A DNA stretch of 64,000 nt from Pseudomonas furukawaii (GTDB lineage: Bacteria > Pseudomonadota > Gammaproteobacteria > Pseudomonadales > Pseudomonadaceae), in contig NZ_AP014862.1 in NCBI RefSeq assembly GCF_002355475.1, forward strand, positions 4,030,001-4,094,000, in the 5' to 3' direction. The notes below the pieces were generated by a model that ran no database searches, had not been told where the DNA came from, and saw nothing but the letters and a program-made list of their open reading frames with translations. Position numbers and translations under genes: made by a program. This document shows positions 55,815 through 63,700 of the stretch, piece by piece. Position 1 is the first letter of the stretch, and the number at the start of each line of letters is the position of its first letter.

Positions 55815-56816
55815 TCAGGTAACAACTTGCCCGGCGCTGCCGACGCGAGTGCTCAGCACTCCGATGCCATCCACCTCCAACTCGACCAGGTCACCCGGCC
55901 GCAGATAGCGCAGTTGCTCCAGACCGCAACCATTGCCCACCGTGCCGGAGCCGAGGAATTCGCCGGGATAGAGGGTTTCTGAACGCGAGATGTGGGCGAT
56001 CACATCCTCGAAGGACCAACGCATGTCGCGGGTGTTGCCCCGCCCCCACTCCTCGCCGTTGACCCGCGCGACCATGTTCAGGTCATAGGGATCGCCCAAC
56101 TCGTCGGCCGTCACCAGGCATGGCCCCATGATGTTCGCCGTGTCGAAGTCCTTGCTCTTGGCCGGGCCAAGCATGCCGGGCATCTCCGCCGCCTGCGCAT
56201 CGCGCGCGCTCATGTCGTTAAAGATGGTGTAGCCGACGATATGCGAACGGGCCGCATCACGGCTGATGTCCTTGCCGCGTCTGCCGATGTAGCAGCCGAA
56301 CTCCAGTTCGAAGTCCAGCGCTTTGCTGAAGCCAGGCCACTGAAACTCGTCGTCGATTCCGATGACCGCGAAGCGGTTGCACTTGTAGTAGATGGGCTGC
56401 CGATTGAAGGTCTCGATGACCCGCTCGTCGGCGCGCGTATTCATCGCCTTGAGGGTCGCCTCCGGGTCCGGCGTGCGCAGTGCCCGGGCGCGACGTGCGG
56501 CGGCGAAGCTCTGCCGCAGGTGCAGCTCGAAGCAGGAGCAGTCGCGCATCTGCGGCGGCGGCTGGATCGGTGCGCGCAGCTTCACCAGGGCGCGCTCGCG
56601 CACCGCCAGGGCGGGCGCCCGCTCCACCAGCGAGCGGGCCAGCGCCAGACCGTCCTCGCCCGCCTCGACCAGCGCCAGCACGCTGCTCAGTTCCGGACAT
56701 TCACGCCCCTGCACCACCCGATAGGCCGCCTGCAGGTCGAGAACGACCTGATCGTTCTCCAGAAGCACCCCAGCACGCTCGAAGCCGCTGCCATCGGTAA
56801 AGGTCACCAGTCTCAT
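55815..56816 (-). CDS. Fumarylacetoacetate hydrolase-family protein 2
   Basis: I chose the ATG giving MRLVTFTDGSGFERAGV. The 333-residue product has the EFE-type metal site in ALDFELEFGCYIG near residue 185, FNDMSARDAQ near 215, and GTVGNGCGLE near 300. These are closer to true fumarylacetoacetase-type proteins than the other two paralogues. It probably hydrolyses a carbon-carbon bond in a ring-cleavage product. It follows SDR 3 on the same strand. Confidence 0.9.
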   Translation of the reverse strand: MRLVTFTDGSGFERAGVLLENDQVVLDLQAAYRVVQGRECPELSSVLALVEAGEDGLALARSLVERAPALAVRERALVKLRAPIQPPPQMRDCSCFELHLRQSFAAARRARALRTPDPEATLKAMNTRADERVIETFNRQPIYYKCNRFAVIGIDDEFQWPGFSKALDFELEFGCYIGRRGKDISRDAARSHIVGYTIFNDMSARDAQAAEMPGMLGPAKSKDFDTANIMGPCLVTADELGDPYDLNMVARVNGEEWGRGNTRDMRWSFEDVIAHISRSETLYPGEFLGSGTVGNGCGLEQLRYLRPGDLVELEVDGIGVLSTRVGSAGQVVT

Positions 56817-56859
56817 GGTTCTTGTACTCCAGTCGAGTGCCAGCAGTTTAAAGTGGGCG

Positions 56860-57561
56860 TCATACCCGGCCACTCACGGGCAGGCAGGCGCCGGTGATGG
56901 GTGCGGCGTCGTCCGAAAGCAGGAAGGCGATGACCCGGGCCAGGGCCTCCGGCGTGACCCAACGGCCAGCATCGGCATCCGGCATATCGGCTCGGTTTGC
57001 CGGGGTATCGATAATGCTCGGCAGCACGGCGTTGACGGTGACGCCACGGTCCTTCAGCTCCTCGGCCAAGGCTTCGGTCAGGCGAGCCACGCCGGACTTC
57101 GAGGCGGCATAAGCGCCCATGCCCAGCCCTGCCTTCAGCGAGGCCAGCGCGCCGACGTTCACGATTCGCCCCGCCGGCGCTTCGAGCAAATGGCTCAGAG
57201 CCGCTTGGCTGCTAACCAGCGCGGTACGCAGGTTGATCTGGTACAGGCGGTCCCAGGTTTCCAGGCTGCCGCCCTCCAGGGTCTCCCAGGCGAAGCCGCC
57301 GGCCACGTTGACCAGCCCGTCGATCCGCCCGAAATGCCCGACCACCTTGGCCACGGCCGCCTGCGCCGACTCGGTGGAAGTCAGGTCGACGCCTCCCAAC
57401 GGAAGCAACCCAGGGGCCTCACCTAGGCTGGCAGACGCTTCGGCGCGGTCGAGCAGGGCGATCTGCGCACCGCGCTCCAGCAGCAGGCGACCCAAGGCAC
57501 TACCCAGAGCGCCGGAACCGCCAGTGACTATGATTGTCTTGTCTTGCAAAGGCAGGGACAT
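56860..57561 (-). CDS. SDR-family oxidoreductase 3
   Basis: I chose the ATG giving MSLPLQDKTIIVTGG. The 233-residue product has TGGSGALGSALG near residue 13, NVAGGFAWE near 85, the catalytic Tyr-Lys in YAASKSGVARL, and a Ser in NVGALAS. It forms an operon with the fumarylacetoacetate hydrolase-family gene and shares operator 7 with the divergent DUF35 gene. Confidence 0.9.
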   Translation of the reverse strand: MSLPLQDKTIIVTGGSGALGSALGRLLLERGAQIALLDRAEASASLGEAPGLLPLGGVDLTSTESAQAAVAKVVGHFGRIDGLVNVAGGFAWETLEGGSLETWDRLYQINLRTALVSSQAALSHLLEAPAGRIVNVGALASLKAGLGMGAYAASKSGVARLTEALAEELKDRGVTVNAVLPSIIDTPANRADMPDADAGRWVTPEALARVIAFLLSDDAAPITGACLPVSGRV

Positions 57562-57626
57562 GGCAAAAGGATCCTCTTGTTGTTTACCGCGAGCCTGATT
57601 GTGCGTGCTCGTATCGCCGCCAATAT

Positions 57627-57651
57627 ATGACACTTTTCAAAAATATGTACA
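57627..57651. promoter_or_regulatory. Operator 7
   Basis: ATGACA-N13-TGTACA with an A/T-rich spacer. It lies 66 bases before SDR 3 and 51 bases before the DUF35 gene on the other strand. Confidence 0.6.
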
Positions 57652-57701
57652 ATTGTTAAAGTCATCGGCATCCCAAGCCAGCGCACCCGCAGGTTCCGCG
57701 A

Positions 57702-58100
57702 ATGCCCAGAAAACTGCCCGCCCTCAACGCCGACAACCGTGCCTTCTGGCAGGGCGGCGAGCACGGCCAACTGCTGATCCACAAGTGCAACGGCTGCACG
57801 CGCTTCTTCCACCCGCCCGGCCCGATCTGTCCGCGCTGCGCGAGCCTCGATGTGGCGCCGTGCGCGGTCTCCGGAAAGGGCAAAGTGCTGAGCTATACCC
57901 TCAACTACCAGCAATGGAGCAGCGACCTGGAAGTGCCCTACGTGGTCGCAATCATCGAGCTGGCCGAGCAGGAGGGCCTGCGCTTCGTCAGCAACGTCGT
58001 CGGTATGGATCCACAGCGGGTGTATATCGACATGCCGGTACGGGTCAGCTTCCTGAACGTCGAGGACGTCTGGCTACCCTTGTTCGAGAAGGATCAATGA
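57702..58100 (+). CDS. DUF35 (zinc-ribbon / OB-fold) partner protein
   Basis: The 132-residue product has zinc-ribbon cysteines in CNGCTRFFHPPGPICPRC near residues 30-47, followed by an OB-fold. DUF35 proteins bind acyl-CoA and pair with thiolase-like enzymes, for example ChsH2 with Ltp2 in steroid side-chain cleavage. Its stop overlaps the start of the following thiolase-fold gene by the ATGA arrangement, so the two proteins are very likely partners. Confidence 0.9.
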   Translation: MPRKLPALNADNRAFWQGGEHGQLLIHKCNGCTRFFHPPGPICPRCASLDVAPCAVSGKGKVLSYTLNYQQWSSDLEVPYVVAIIELAEQEGLRFVSNVVGMDPQRVYIDMPVRVSFLNVEDVWLPLFEKDQ

Positions 58101-59290
58101 TGATTGAGCAGCGCTACGAGAAAGATGTCGCCATCACCGGCATCGGCCAGTCCGAGGTAGCCCGGCCATCCAGCAAATCAGCCATGCGCCTGACCCTCGA
58201 TGCCTGCTTGGAAGCCATCGCCGACGCCGGCCTGGAGCGCCACGACATCGATGGCGTGGCCTGCTGGCCGGGGGACAACAACAACGGCGACCCCTTCTCC
58301 CCGGTCGGCCCCAGCGCCCTGAAAAGCGCCCTGGGCCTGAACCTCAACTGGTTCGGCGCCGGCTACGAGGGTCCCGGTCCACTGGCCGGCATGATCAATG
58401 GTGCCATGGCCATCGCCGCCGGCCTGTGCCGGCACGTCCTGGTTTTCCGCACCATTACCGAAGCCTCGGCGCGCCTGCACAACAAACAGGCTGGTGCCCT
58501 GAGCAACAAGACCCAAGGGCGCGACAGCAGCTATGCCTGGCAGTGGTTCACGCCCTTCAATGTGCTCTCCGGCATCAACCTGATGGCGCTGTACGCACAG
58601 CGTCATTTCCACGAATACGGCACCCGGCCCGAACAGCTCGCGCAGATCGCACTGACCTGTCGGCAGAACGCCATGCGCAACCCCAAGGCCATCTACCGCA
58701 CCCCCATGTCGCTGGACGACTACATGCAGTCGCGGATGATTTCCACGCCGCTGCGCATGTTCGACTGCGACGTGCATTGCGACGCCTCCACCGCTATCGT
58801 CCTGTCGCGCCGCGATGCCGCGTGCGATGGCCGCCACGCACCGATCCGCATAGAGGCGATAGGAGCCGCGTTGAACCAACCGTGGTCCTGGGATCAGATA
58901 TCCCTTACCGGGATGGCGGCCTTCGACGTTGGCCGGATGATGTGGCAGCGGACCGACTACACCCCGGACGACGTCGACTCGGCACAACTCTACGACGGCT
59001 TCTCGATCCTGACCATGATCTGGCTGGAGGCGCTGGGCCTTTGCCCGGTGGGCGAGAGCGGCGCCTTTGTCGAAGGCGGCCAGCGCATCGCCTTGAACGG
59101 CAAACTGCCGATCAACACCAACGGCGGCCAGTTGTCCGGTGGCCGCACCCACGGCCTGGGCTACGTCCACGAGGCGTGCTTGCAGCTATGGGGACGTGCC
59201 CAAGGGCGTCAGACCAAAGAGAATCGTGTATCCGTGGTTGCCGCTGGCGGTGGACCGCTGGGCGGCAGCCTACTGCTGGTTCGGGAGTGA
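58097..59290 (+). CDS. SCP-x/Ltp2-like thiolase-fold protein without nucleophilic Cys (candidate retro-aldolase)
   Basis: The 397-residue product has the thiolase fold: VAITGIGQSEVARPSSKS near the start, MFDCDVHCDASTAIVLS near 220, YDGFSILTMIWLEALGLC near 300, and NGGQLSGGRTHGLGYVHEA near 350. At the usual nucleophile position the sequence is YEGPGPLAGMING, with Gly/Pro in place of Cys. Ltp2-type aldolases also lack this Cys and use tyrosines, and need a DUF35 partner, which is encoded just upstream. A retro-aldol or deacylating role on a CoA ester is therefore favoured over thiolysis. Confidence 0.85.
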   Translation: MMIEQRYEKDVAITGIGQSEVARPSSKSAMRLTLDACLEAIADAGLERHDIDGVACWPGDNNNGDPFSPVGPSALKSALGLNLNWFGAGYEGPGPLAGMINGAMAIAAGLCRHVLVFRTITEASARLHNKQAGALSNKTQGRDSSYAWQWFTPFNVLSGINLMALYAQRHFHEYGTRPEQLAQIALTCRQNAMRNPKAIYRTPMSLDDYMQSRMISTPLRMFDCDVHCDASTAIVLSRRDAACDGRHAPIRIEAIGAALNQPWSWDQISLTGMAAFDVGRMMWQRTDYTPDDVDSAQLYDGFSILTMIWLEALGLCPVGESGAFVEGGQRIALNGKLPINTNGGQLSGGRTHGLGYVHEACLQLWGRAQGRQTKENRVSVVAAGGGPLGGSLLLVRE

Positions 59291-59307
59291 CCCATACTCG
59301 GCCTGCG

Positions 59308-60102
59308 TCAAAACAGGACGTCGGCCAACTCGGAGCAGAACTCGGTGAGTGCGCCCGCCAGCTCCTTGATGCCTTCGTCATCGCGCTGGCCACGAAACAT
59401 CACGGCTGAAACGGTGTAGTCGATTGCCCCCTCGGGGGAATAGACAGGTGCAGCAACGGCCAGGATGCCGACCGAGAAATAACCATCGTCAATCGCCCAA
59501 CCCCGCTCAGCGGCCAGTCGCACTTCCTCGCGGTAGGTCTCTATGGGGAGTGGGCGCGCCCAGCGAATCTTCTCGTAGATGGCCTCGAACTCCGAGGCAT
59601 CCAGGTCCAGCTGCGTTGAGAACAAGCGCCCGCTGGCCCCCATCAGCATGGGAAAGCGCTGCCCCTCGGCCATGTCGATGCGGACATCAGTAGGACTGGC
59701 CGCCGAACTGACAATGACGATGCGGTCCGCCCCCATGCGCCGCCACAAGGTGATGGTCACCCTCATGCGCGCCGCGAACTCCTGCAGCAGCGGTTTGACC
59801 AGTTGCACACGCTGCCCTTGGGTGACCAACTGCCCCACCAGGCGGGCTAGTCCCAGCCCCGCCGAATAGCGCTTCGACATCGGATTGAAATCGACGACAT
59901 CCTCCATCACCAAGGTGCGCAGAATGTTGAAACAGGTGCTGGGGTTGATCGACAGCAACCGGGCGATGTCCACCGAACGTTCCGGCGCCCCGGCCTGGCT
60001 CAAGTGACGAAGGATGCGGATCGCGTTGACGACCGGTTTTACAGTGACCGCCCCCATTGCCTTGCGATCACCGTCGGCTTCCACGGTCTCTGAAGTATCC
60101 AT
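59308..60102 (-). CDS. IclR-family transcriptional regulator
   Basis: The 264-residue product has an N-terminal winged helix (AIRILRHLSQAG, DIARLLSINPSTCFNILRTL near residues 27-60) and a C-terminal effector domain containing GASGRLFSTQL. IclR proteins commonly control aromatic degradation and bind pathway acids. It follows the MFS gene on the same strand and has its own inverted repeat upstream. It may control the transport and ring-cleavage end of the region. Confidence 0.92.
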   Translation of the reverse strand: MDTSETVEADGDRKAMGAVTVKPVVNAIRILRHLSQAGAPERSVDIARLLSINPSTCFNILRTLVMEDVVDFNPMSKRYSAGLGLARLVGQLVTQGQRVQLVKPLLQEFAARMRVTITLWRRMGADRIVIVSSAASPTDVRIDMAEGQRFPMLMGASGRLFSTQLDLDASEFEAIYEKIRWARPLPIETYREEVRLAAERGWAIDDGYFSVGILAVAAPVYSPEGAIDYTVSAVMFRGQRDDEGIKELAGALTEFCSELADVLF

Positions 60103-60109
60103 GCGCTTA

Positions 60110-60147
60110 TTCTCGGTTGGCTTGACTCTGCAATTCTATACCGAGAA
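60110..60147. promoter_or_regulatory. Inverted repeat upstream of iclR
   Basis: TTCTCGGT and ACCGAGAA form perfect 8-base arms with a 22-base spacer, starting eight bases before the IclR ATG. It is a candidate autoregulatory site and differs from the seven repeated operators. Confidence 0.45.
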
Positions 60148-60187
60148 CACAAAGCCCCTGCAAATTTAATATAGAGATTAATTGACC

Positions 60188-61825
60188 TCAGATCTGCTCC
60201 ATCGGTGCCTGGTAGATGTAGCGCTTGATCTCCCGCCGCACGTCGCGGAATCGCATCAGGGCCACCTCCTGAACTTCGTCATTCTGGGTCAGTCGCCCGC
60301 ACTGGCGCAGGTAATCCAGCCACGACTCGACGATGAAGCGCTCAACATAGTGGTCGGTCTCGGCCAGATCGCGATACAACCGCCAGTTCTGCGCACCGTT
60401 ACGCCGCCGCGCCAGGCCTACGGCATATACGGTACGAAGAAAAGCCTCACGCTCGGCGACCTCCACCCGGTAACTGACTTCGATGCAGACGGGCCCGTCG
60501 TCGTGGGCGACCTCCCCGGCCAGCACCAGCTTGTCGGTCTGCTGCGCGTCGGCGAAATCCGCCTCCCGGCCCATGGCGATCTCTCCGCGGCGCGTCAGGA
60601 ACAACCCGAGCAGGATGCTCGACGCCGACAGCAGCAGGCTGTTGTCCAGTCCCAGGTACTGCGCCAAAACGCCCCACAGGGCGCCACCCAGGGCCATCGA
60701 GCCCATCAGCACCAACAGGTACACCGAGGCGACGCGAGCGCGCACCCAGTTCGCGGCGTAGGTCTGCACCACAGTGGAGATGGTTGCGTTCACCGCCATC
60801 CAACCCATGCCGGCCAGCACCAGCATGGCGCAGACCACCGCCTGGCTGTGCGACAGCGCCGCCGCCAGGGTTGCCGCAGCGAAGGCAAAGGCGCCGACGA
60901 CAATCAGCCGGCGCAGAGGGAAACGGCTATAGACGCTGGTTAGCCCGAGCGCGGCCAGCACCGCACCGGCCCCCAAAAAGGCCATCAGCAAGCCGTAGCC
61001 ACCAGCGTCCATGCCCAGTTCTTCCTTGGCCACCAGCGGCAACAGCGCCCACAGCGCACTGGCGCAGCTGGTGAAGACGAATACCTGCTTGAGCGCGCTG
61101 GACAGCACTGCAGAATGGCGGATGTAGCGCAAGCCGCTGCGCATACCGCCAGCCAGGGTTTCCGGTGGAAGAGCGTCGGCGTGGGCACGGGCCGGCAGGC
61201 GGAAGATGAAGACCAGTACAGCAACCATGCACAGGGCGATTACCAGGAACACGGCGGCGCTGCTCCACCATACGATCAACGCCCCGGCCAGGGCCGGTCC
61301 CAAGGCACGAGTGGCGTTGATCGAAATGCCACTGAGGGAAATCGCCGCCGGCACTTGCTCACGCGGCAGGACACCAACCACCGTCACCATCCAGGCCGCC
61401 ATCCCCAAGGCGCTACCGGTGCCCAGGACGAAGGTGCACAGCAGCAGTGACCAGGCTTCCAGTCCTCCCCCCCAGTCCAGCAGGCACAGCACCACGGCCG
61501 CTCCCAGGATGATCGACTGAGTAAACAGCAGCAGGCGGCGAGGGTCCATTCGGTCGGCGAGCACACCGCCCGGTAGACCGAACAGGAAGACGGGCAGAGT
61601 GATCGCCGTCTGTACCAGGGAGACCATCAGCGGCGACGCCGACAGCAGTGTCATGATCCAGGCTGCCCCGACCGTCTGCATCCAGATTGCCAGGTTGGCG
61701 ACGGCGCAGGCGAGCCACAGTCCGACGAACAATCCATGACGTAGCGGCGCCCAGAACGCAGAGAGCTCCGTATCAGCCAGCGGCTCCCCAGAGGGGGCGG
61801 AGGAGGTCTGTCTGTCCATGCTCAT
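60188..61825 (-). CDS. MFS transporter with soluble C-terminal domain
   Basis: The 545-residue product has about 10-12 membrane helices in the first 420 residues, with the MFS loop GGVLADRMDPRRLLL near residue 85, as in EntS-like (MFS_3) carriers. After residue 430 a soluble tail (CIEVSYRVEVAEREAFL, WRLYRDLAETDHYVERFIVE) looks like a dimeric alpha/beta-barrel domain. It probably moves the substrate or an intermediate across the inner membrane; direction is not decidable. It overlaps the preceding hydrolase gene by four bases. Confidence 0.88.
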   Translation of the reverse strand: MSMDRQTSSAPSGEPLADTELSAFWAPLRHGLFVGLWLACAVANLAIWMQTVGAAWIMTLLSASPLMVSLVQTAITLPVFLFGLPGGVLADRMDPRRLLLFTQSIILGAAVVLCLLDWGGGLEAWSLLLCTFVLGTGSALGMAAWMVTVVGVLPREQVPAAISLSGISINATRALGPALAGALIVWWSSAAVFLVIALCMVAVLVFIFRLPARAHADALPPETLAGGMRSGLRYIRHSAVLSSALKQVFVFTSCASALWALLPLVAKEELGMDAGGYGLLMAFLGAGAVLAALGLTSVYSRFPLRRLIVVGAFAFAAATLAAALSHSQAVVCAMLVLAGMGWMAVNATISTVVQTYAANWVRARVASVYLLVLMGSMALGGALWGVLAQYLGLDNSLLLSASSILLGLFLTRRGEIAMGREADFADAQQTDKLVLAGEVAHDDGPVCIEVSYRVEVAEREAFLRTVYAVGLARRRNGAQNWRLYRDLAETDHYVERFIVESWLDYLRQCGRLTQNDEVQEVALMRFRDVRREIKRYIYQAPMEQI

Positions 61826-62706
61826 TCGCCGTCGGGCCGTCCCAGCCGCCCGACGCTGCGCGCAGCATTCAGGACGCGCTGGGGACCGATCCGGTTGTGC
61901 AGCGTGCCGAGCCCCTCGATGCGCGCCTCGACTAGGTCCCCCGGTACCAGGAAGCGTCCGTCCTCCAGCCCCACGCCATGAGTCGAGCCGGTGAACACCA
62001 GATCCCCTGGACGCAGACTGATGCGTGCATCGAGAAAATTGAGAAGTTCGTCGATCGGGAAGATCATCTGCCGAGTGTTGTCCTGCTGACGCAGCTCACC
62101 GTTGACGCTCAAGCTCACCTCCAGCTCCGGCTGCCCGGAGCCGCCAAGCTCGTCGAGCGTGACGATCCAAGGCCCGACCGGCGTGGTACGGTCCATGGCC
62201 TTCTGGGTCAACAGGTCGAGGCGGCCGATGCGCCGTCCCGCGTCCCGCGCACTGATGTCGTTGCCGACCGTGTAGCCGAGCAAGCAGGCGCTGGCCCGGG
62301 GCTCGTCACATAGCGGTCGGGCGACCACGGCGACCAGCTCGACTTCGTAGTCGAGCTGCCCGGTAAGGGGCGGATAGGCGATCTCGTCGTGCGCACCGAC
62401 CAAGGCAGAATCCGGCTTCAGGTAAGCGAGCGGATGGGCTGGCGGTGAACTGCCCAGGCGCTCCAGGTGGCTGCGATAGTTCAGCCCCACACCGAAGGCC
62501 CGCGCCCCCGGCTGCAGGGGCGGCAGCAGACGGCAGTCCGACAGCGCAAGGGGCGCCTTGTCGAGACCAAGGTCGGCAGCCAGTCCCAGCCCCACAACCG
62601 GTGCCCAGGCCTCGAACGGTGCGCGAATACGATGCAAACGACAGAAGTCGGAATCGAGCAGCGCCCAGAACGCCTCGCCACCCGACTCGACCCTCGCCAG
62701 ACGCAT
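61822..62706 (-). CDS. Fumarylacetoacetate hydrolase-family protein 3
   Basis: I chose the ATG giving MRLARVESGGEAFWA; the frame is open further upstream into the dioxygenase gene. The 294-residue product has GLNYRSHLERLG near residue 75, the metal ligands in LDYEVELVAVV and GNDISARDAG, and GSTHGVGLEDGRF near 250. It is a paralogue of the 47048 product. It lies between the VOC dioxygenase and the MFS gene, so it is the best candidate to act on the dioxygenase product. Confidence 0.92.
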   Translation of the reverse strand: MRLARVESGGEAFWALLDSDFCRLHRIRAPFEAWAPVVGLGLAADLGLDKAPLALSDCRLLPPLQPGARAFGVGLNYRSHLERLGSSPPAHPLAYLKPDSALVGAHDEIAYPPLTGQLDYEVELVAVVARPLCDEPRASACLLGYTVGNDISARDAGRRIGRLDLLTQKAMDRTTPVGPWIVTLDELGGSGQPELEVSLSVNGELRQQDNTRQMIFPIDELLNFLDARISLRPGDLVFTGSTHGVGLEDGRFLVPGDLVEARIEGLGTLHNRIGPQRVLNAARSVGRLGRPDGE

Positions 62707-62708
62707 GC

Positions 62709-63653
62709 TCAGCGCTTCTTGCCTGCTAGATACTCGGCGTCCAGCACTTCCTCGGGCGTGCGCACGCTCGGCCCGAGGATCGGCCCGACTATCTCGTGGC
62801 CCCACAGGCTCAGAGTCTCAGGGTTGAGCTCATAGGGGTCGCCCTGCCATGGCTCGATCTCGGCGATGGTTTCGAAGGCGAAGCCGGAGGGGTTGAAGTG
62901 ATAGAAGGAAAGATGCGGATCCTGACTGTGCTGGCCGAGGGTCATCATCATCGGCAGCTCACGCTTGCGTACGATGTCATAGGTCTCGCCGACGTCGCGC
63001 ACGCTGCGCACAAACAGGCCGACATGCTGAACCCCCATGCGCCCCGGCCCATGCCCATAGGCAATGTCGTGACTGGTATGGTTGTTCAGCTTGGCCCGAA
63101 AGAAGCCGGTGCGCCCCTTGCCCGCTCCCGCGCCATACCAATGGAACCCCATCACATTGAGGAGGAAATGTTCCAGTTCTGGAGTGTACTCCGGAGTGAT
63201 CACCACCACATGCCCGGCCCCGCGCTCGTCGGCCAGAAAGCCAGTATGCGGACGACCAGGAATGAACGAACGCGGCGTCCATTTCTGCGCGTAGAACAGC
63301 TCGTACTGGTAGCCCACTGGGTCGCGGAAGCGCACCACCTCACGTACCCCACGCAACTCGCAGAAGGCAGCATCGCCACGAGTGAACTCGACGCCTGCGG
63401 CCTCGAGCCGCCTCAGGCCATCCTCGAACGCCATGCGTCCGAGCGCCTCCCAGCCGATGTAGGCCAGGCGGTCGACCTTGCCGGGGTGGAAGGCGAAACG
63501 ATGGCGGCGGTCGTCGATGCGAAAATACAGCGATTGCGGATCACTCTCCGGCGACTTGCCGATGCCGAAGCCCATGACCTGCGGGCCATACTCACGCCAG
63601 GCGTCGAGGTTCGCGGTCTCGAATCCCATATAACCGATGCCGATGATATCCAT
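62709..63653 (-). CDS. VOC-family extradiol-type ring-cleavage dioxygenase
   Basis: The 314-residue product has two repeated vicinal-oxygen-chelate modules, as in BphC-type type I extradiol dioxygenases. Candidate iron ligands are the His in GAGHVVVITPE near residue 145, the His in GVQHVGLFVRS near 210, and the Glu in GFAFETIAEIE near 260, with YHFNPSGF just before. It cleaves a catechol next to the hydroxyls. It is cotranscribed with the FAH 3, MFS and probably IclR genes. Confidence 0.88.
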   Translation of the reverse strand: MDIIGIGYMGFETANLDAWREYGPQVMGFGIGKSPESDPQSLYFRIDDRRHRFAFHPGKVDRLAYIGWEALGRMAFEDGLRRLEAAGVEFTRGDAAFCELRGVREVVRFRDPVGYQYELFYAQKWTPRSFIPGRPHTGFLADERGAGHVVVITPEYTPELEHFLLNVMGFHWYGAGAGKGRTGFFRAKLNNHTSHDIAYGHGPGRMGVQHVGLFVRSVRDVGETYDIVRKRELPMMMTLGQHSQDPHLSFYHFNPSGFAFETIAEIEPWQGDPYELNPETLSLWGHEIVGPILGPSVRTPEEVLDAEYLAGKKR

Positions 63654-63700
63654 GATTTCACCTTATTGTTCGAATACCGTAGGAGTGGTGGCTGCGGAGG

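Noticed and set aside
54240-59290. Naming the cluster as an ibuprofen (ipf) pathway
   Set aside because: The ligase, Rieske, DUF35 and Ltp-type parts match in kind, but beta-oxidation, P450, amidohydrolase and FAH genes go beyond it; gene symbols are therefore not assigned.
60110-60180. An eighth copy of the 25-base operator near iclR
   Set aside because: A GAACA occurs at 60145 but the base pattern 13 bases later is AATTT, so the right arm is missing.
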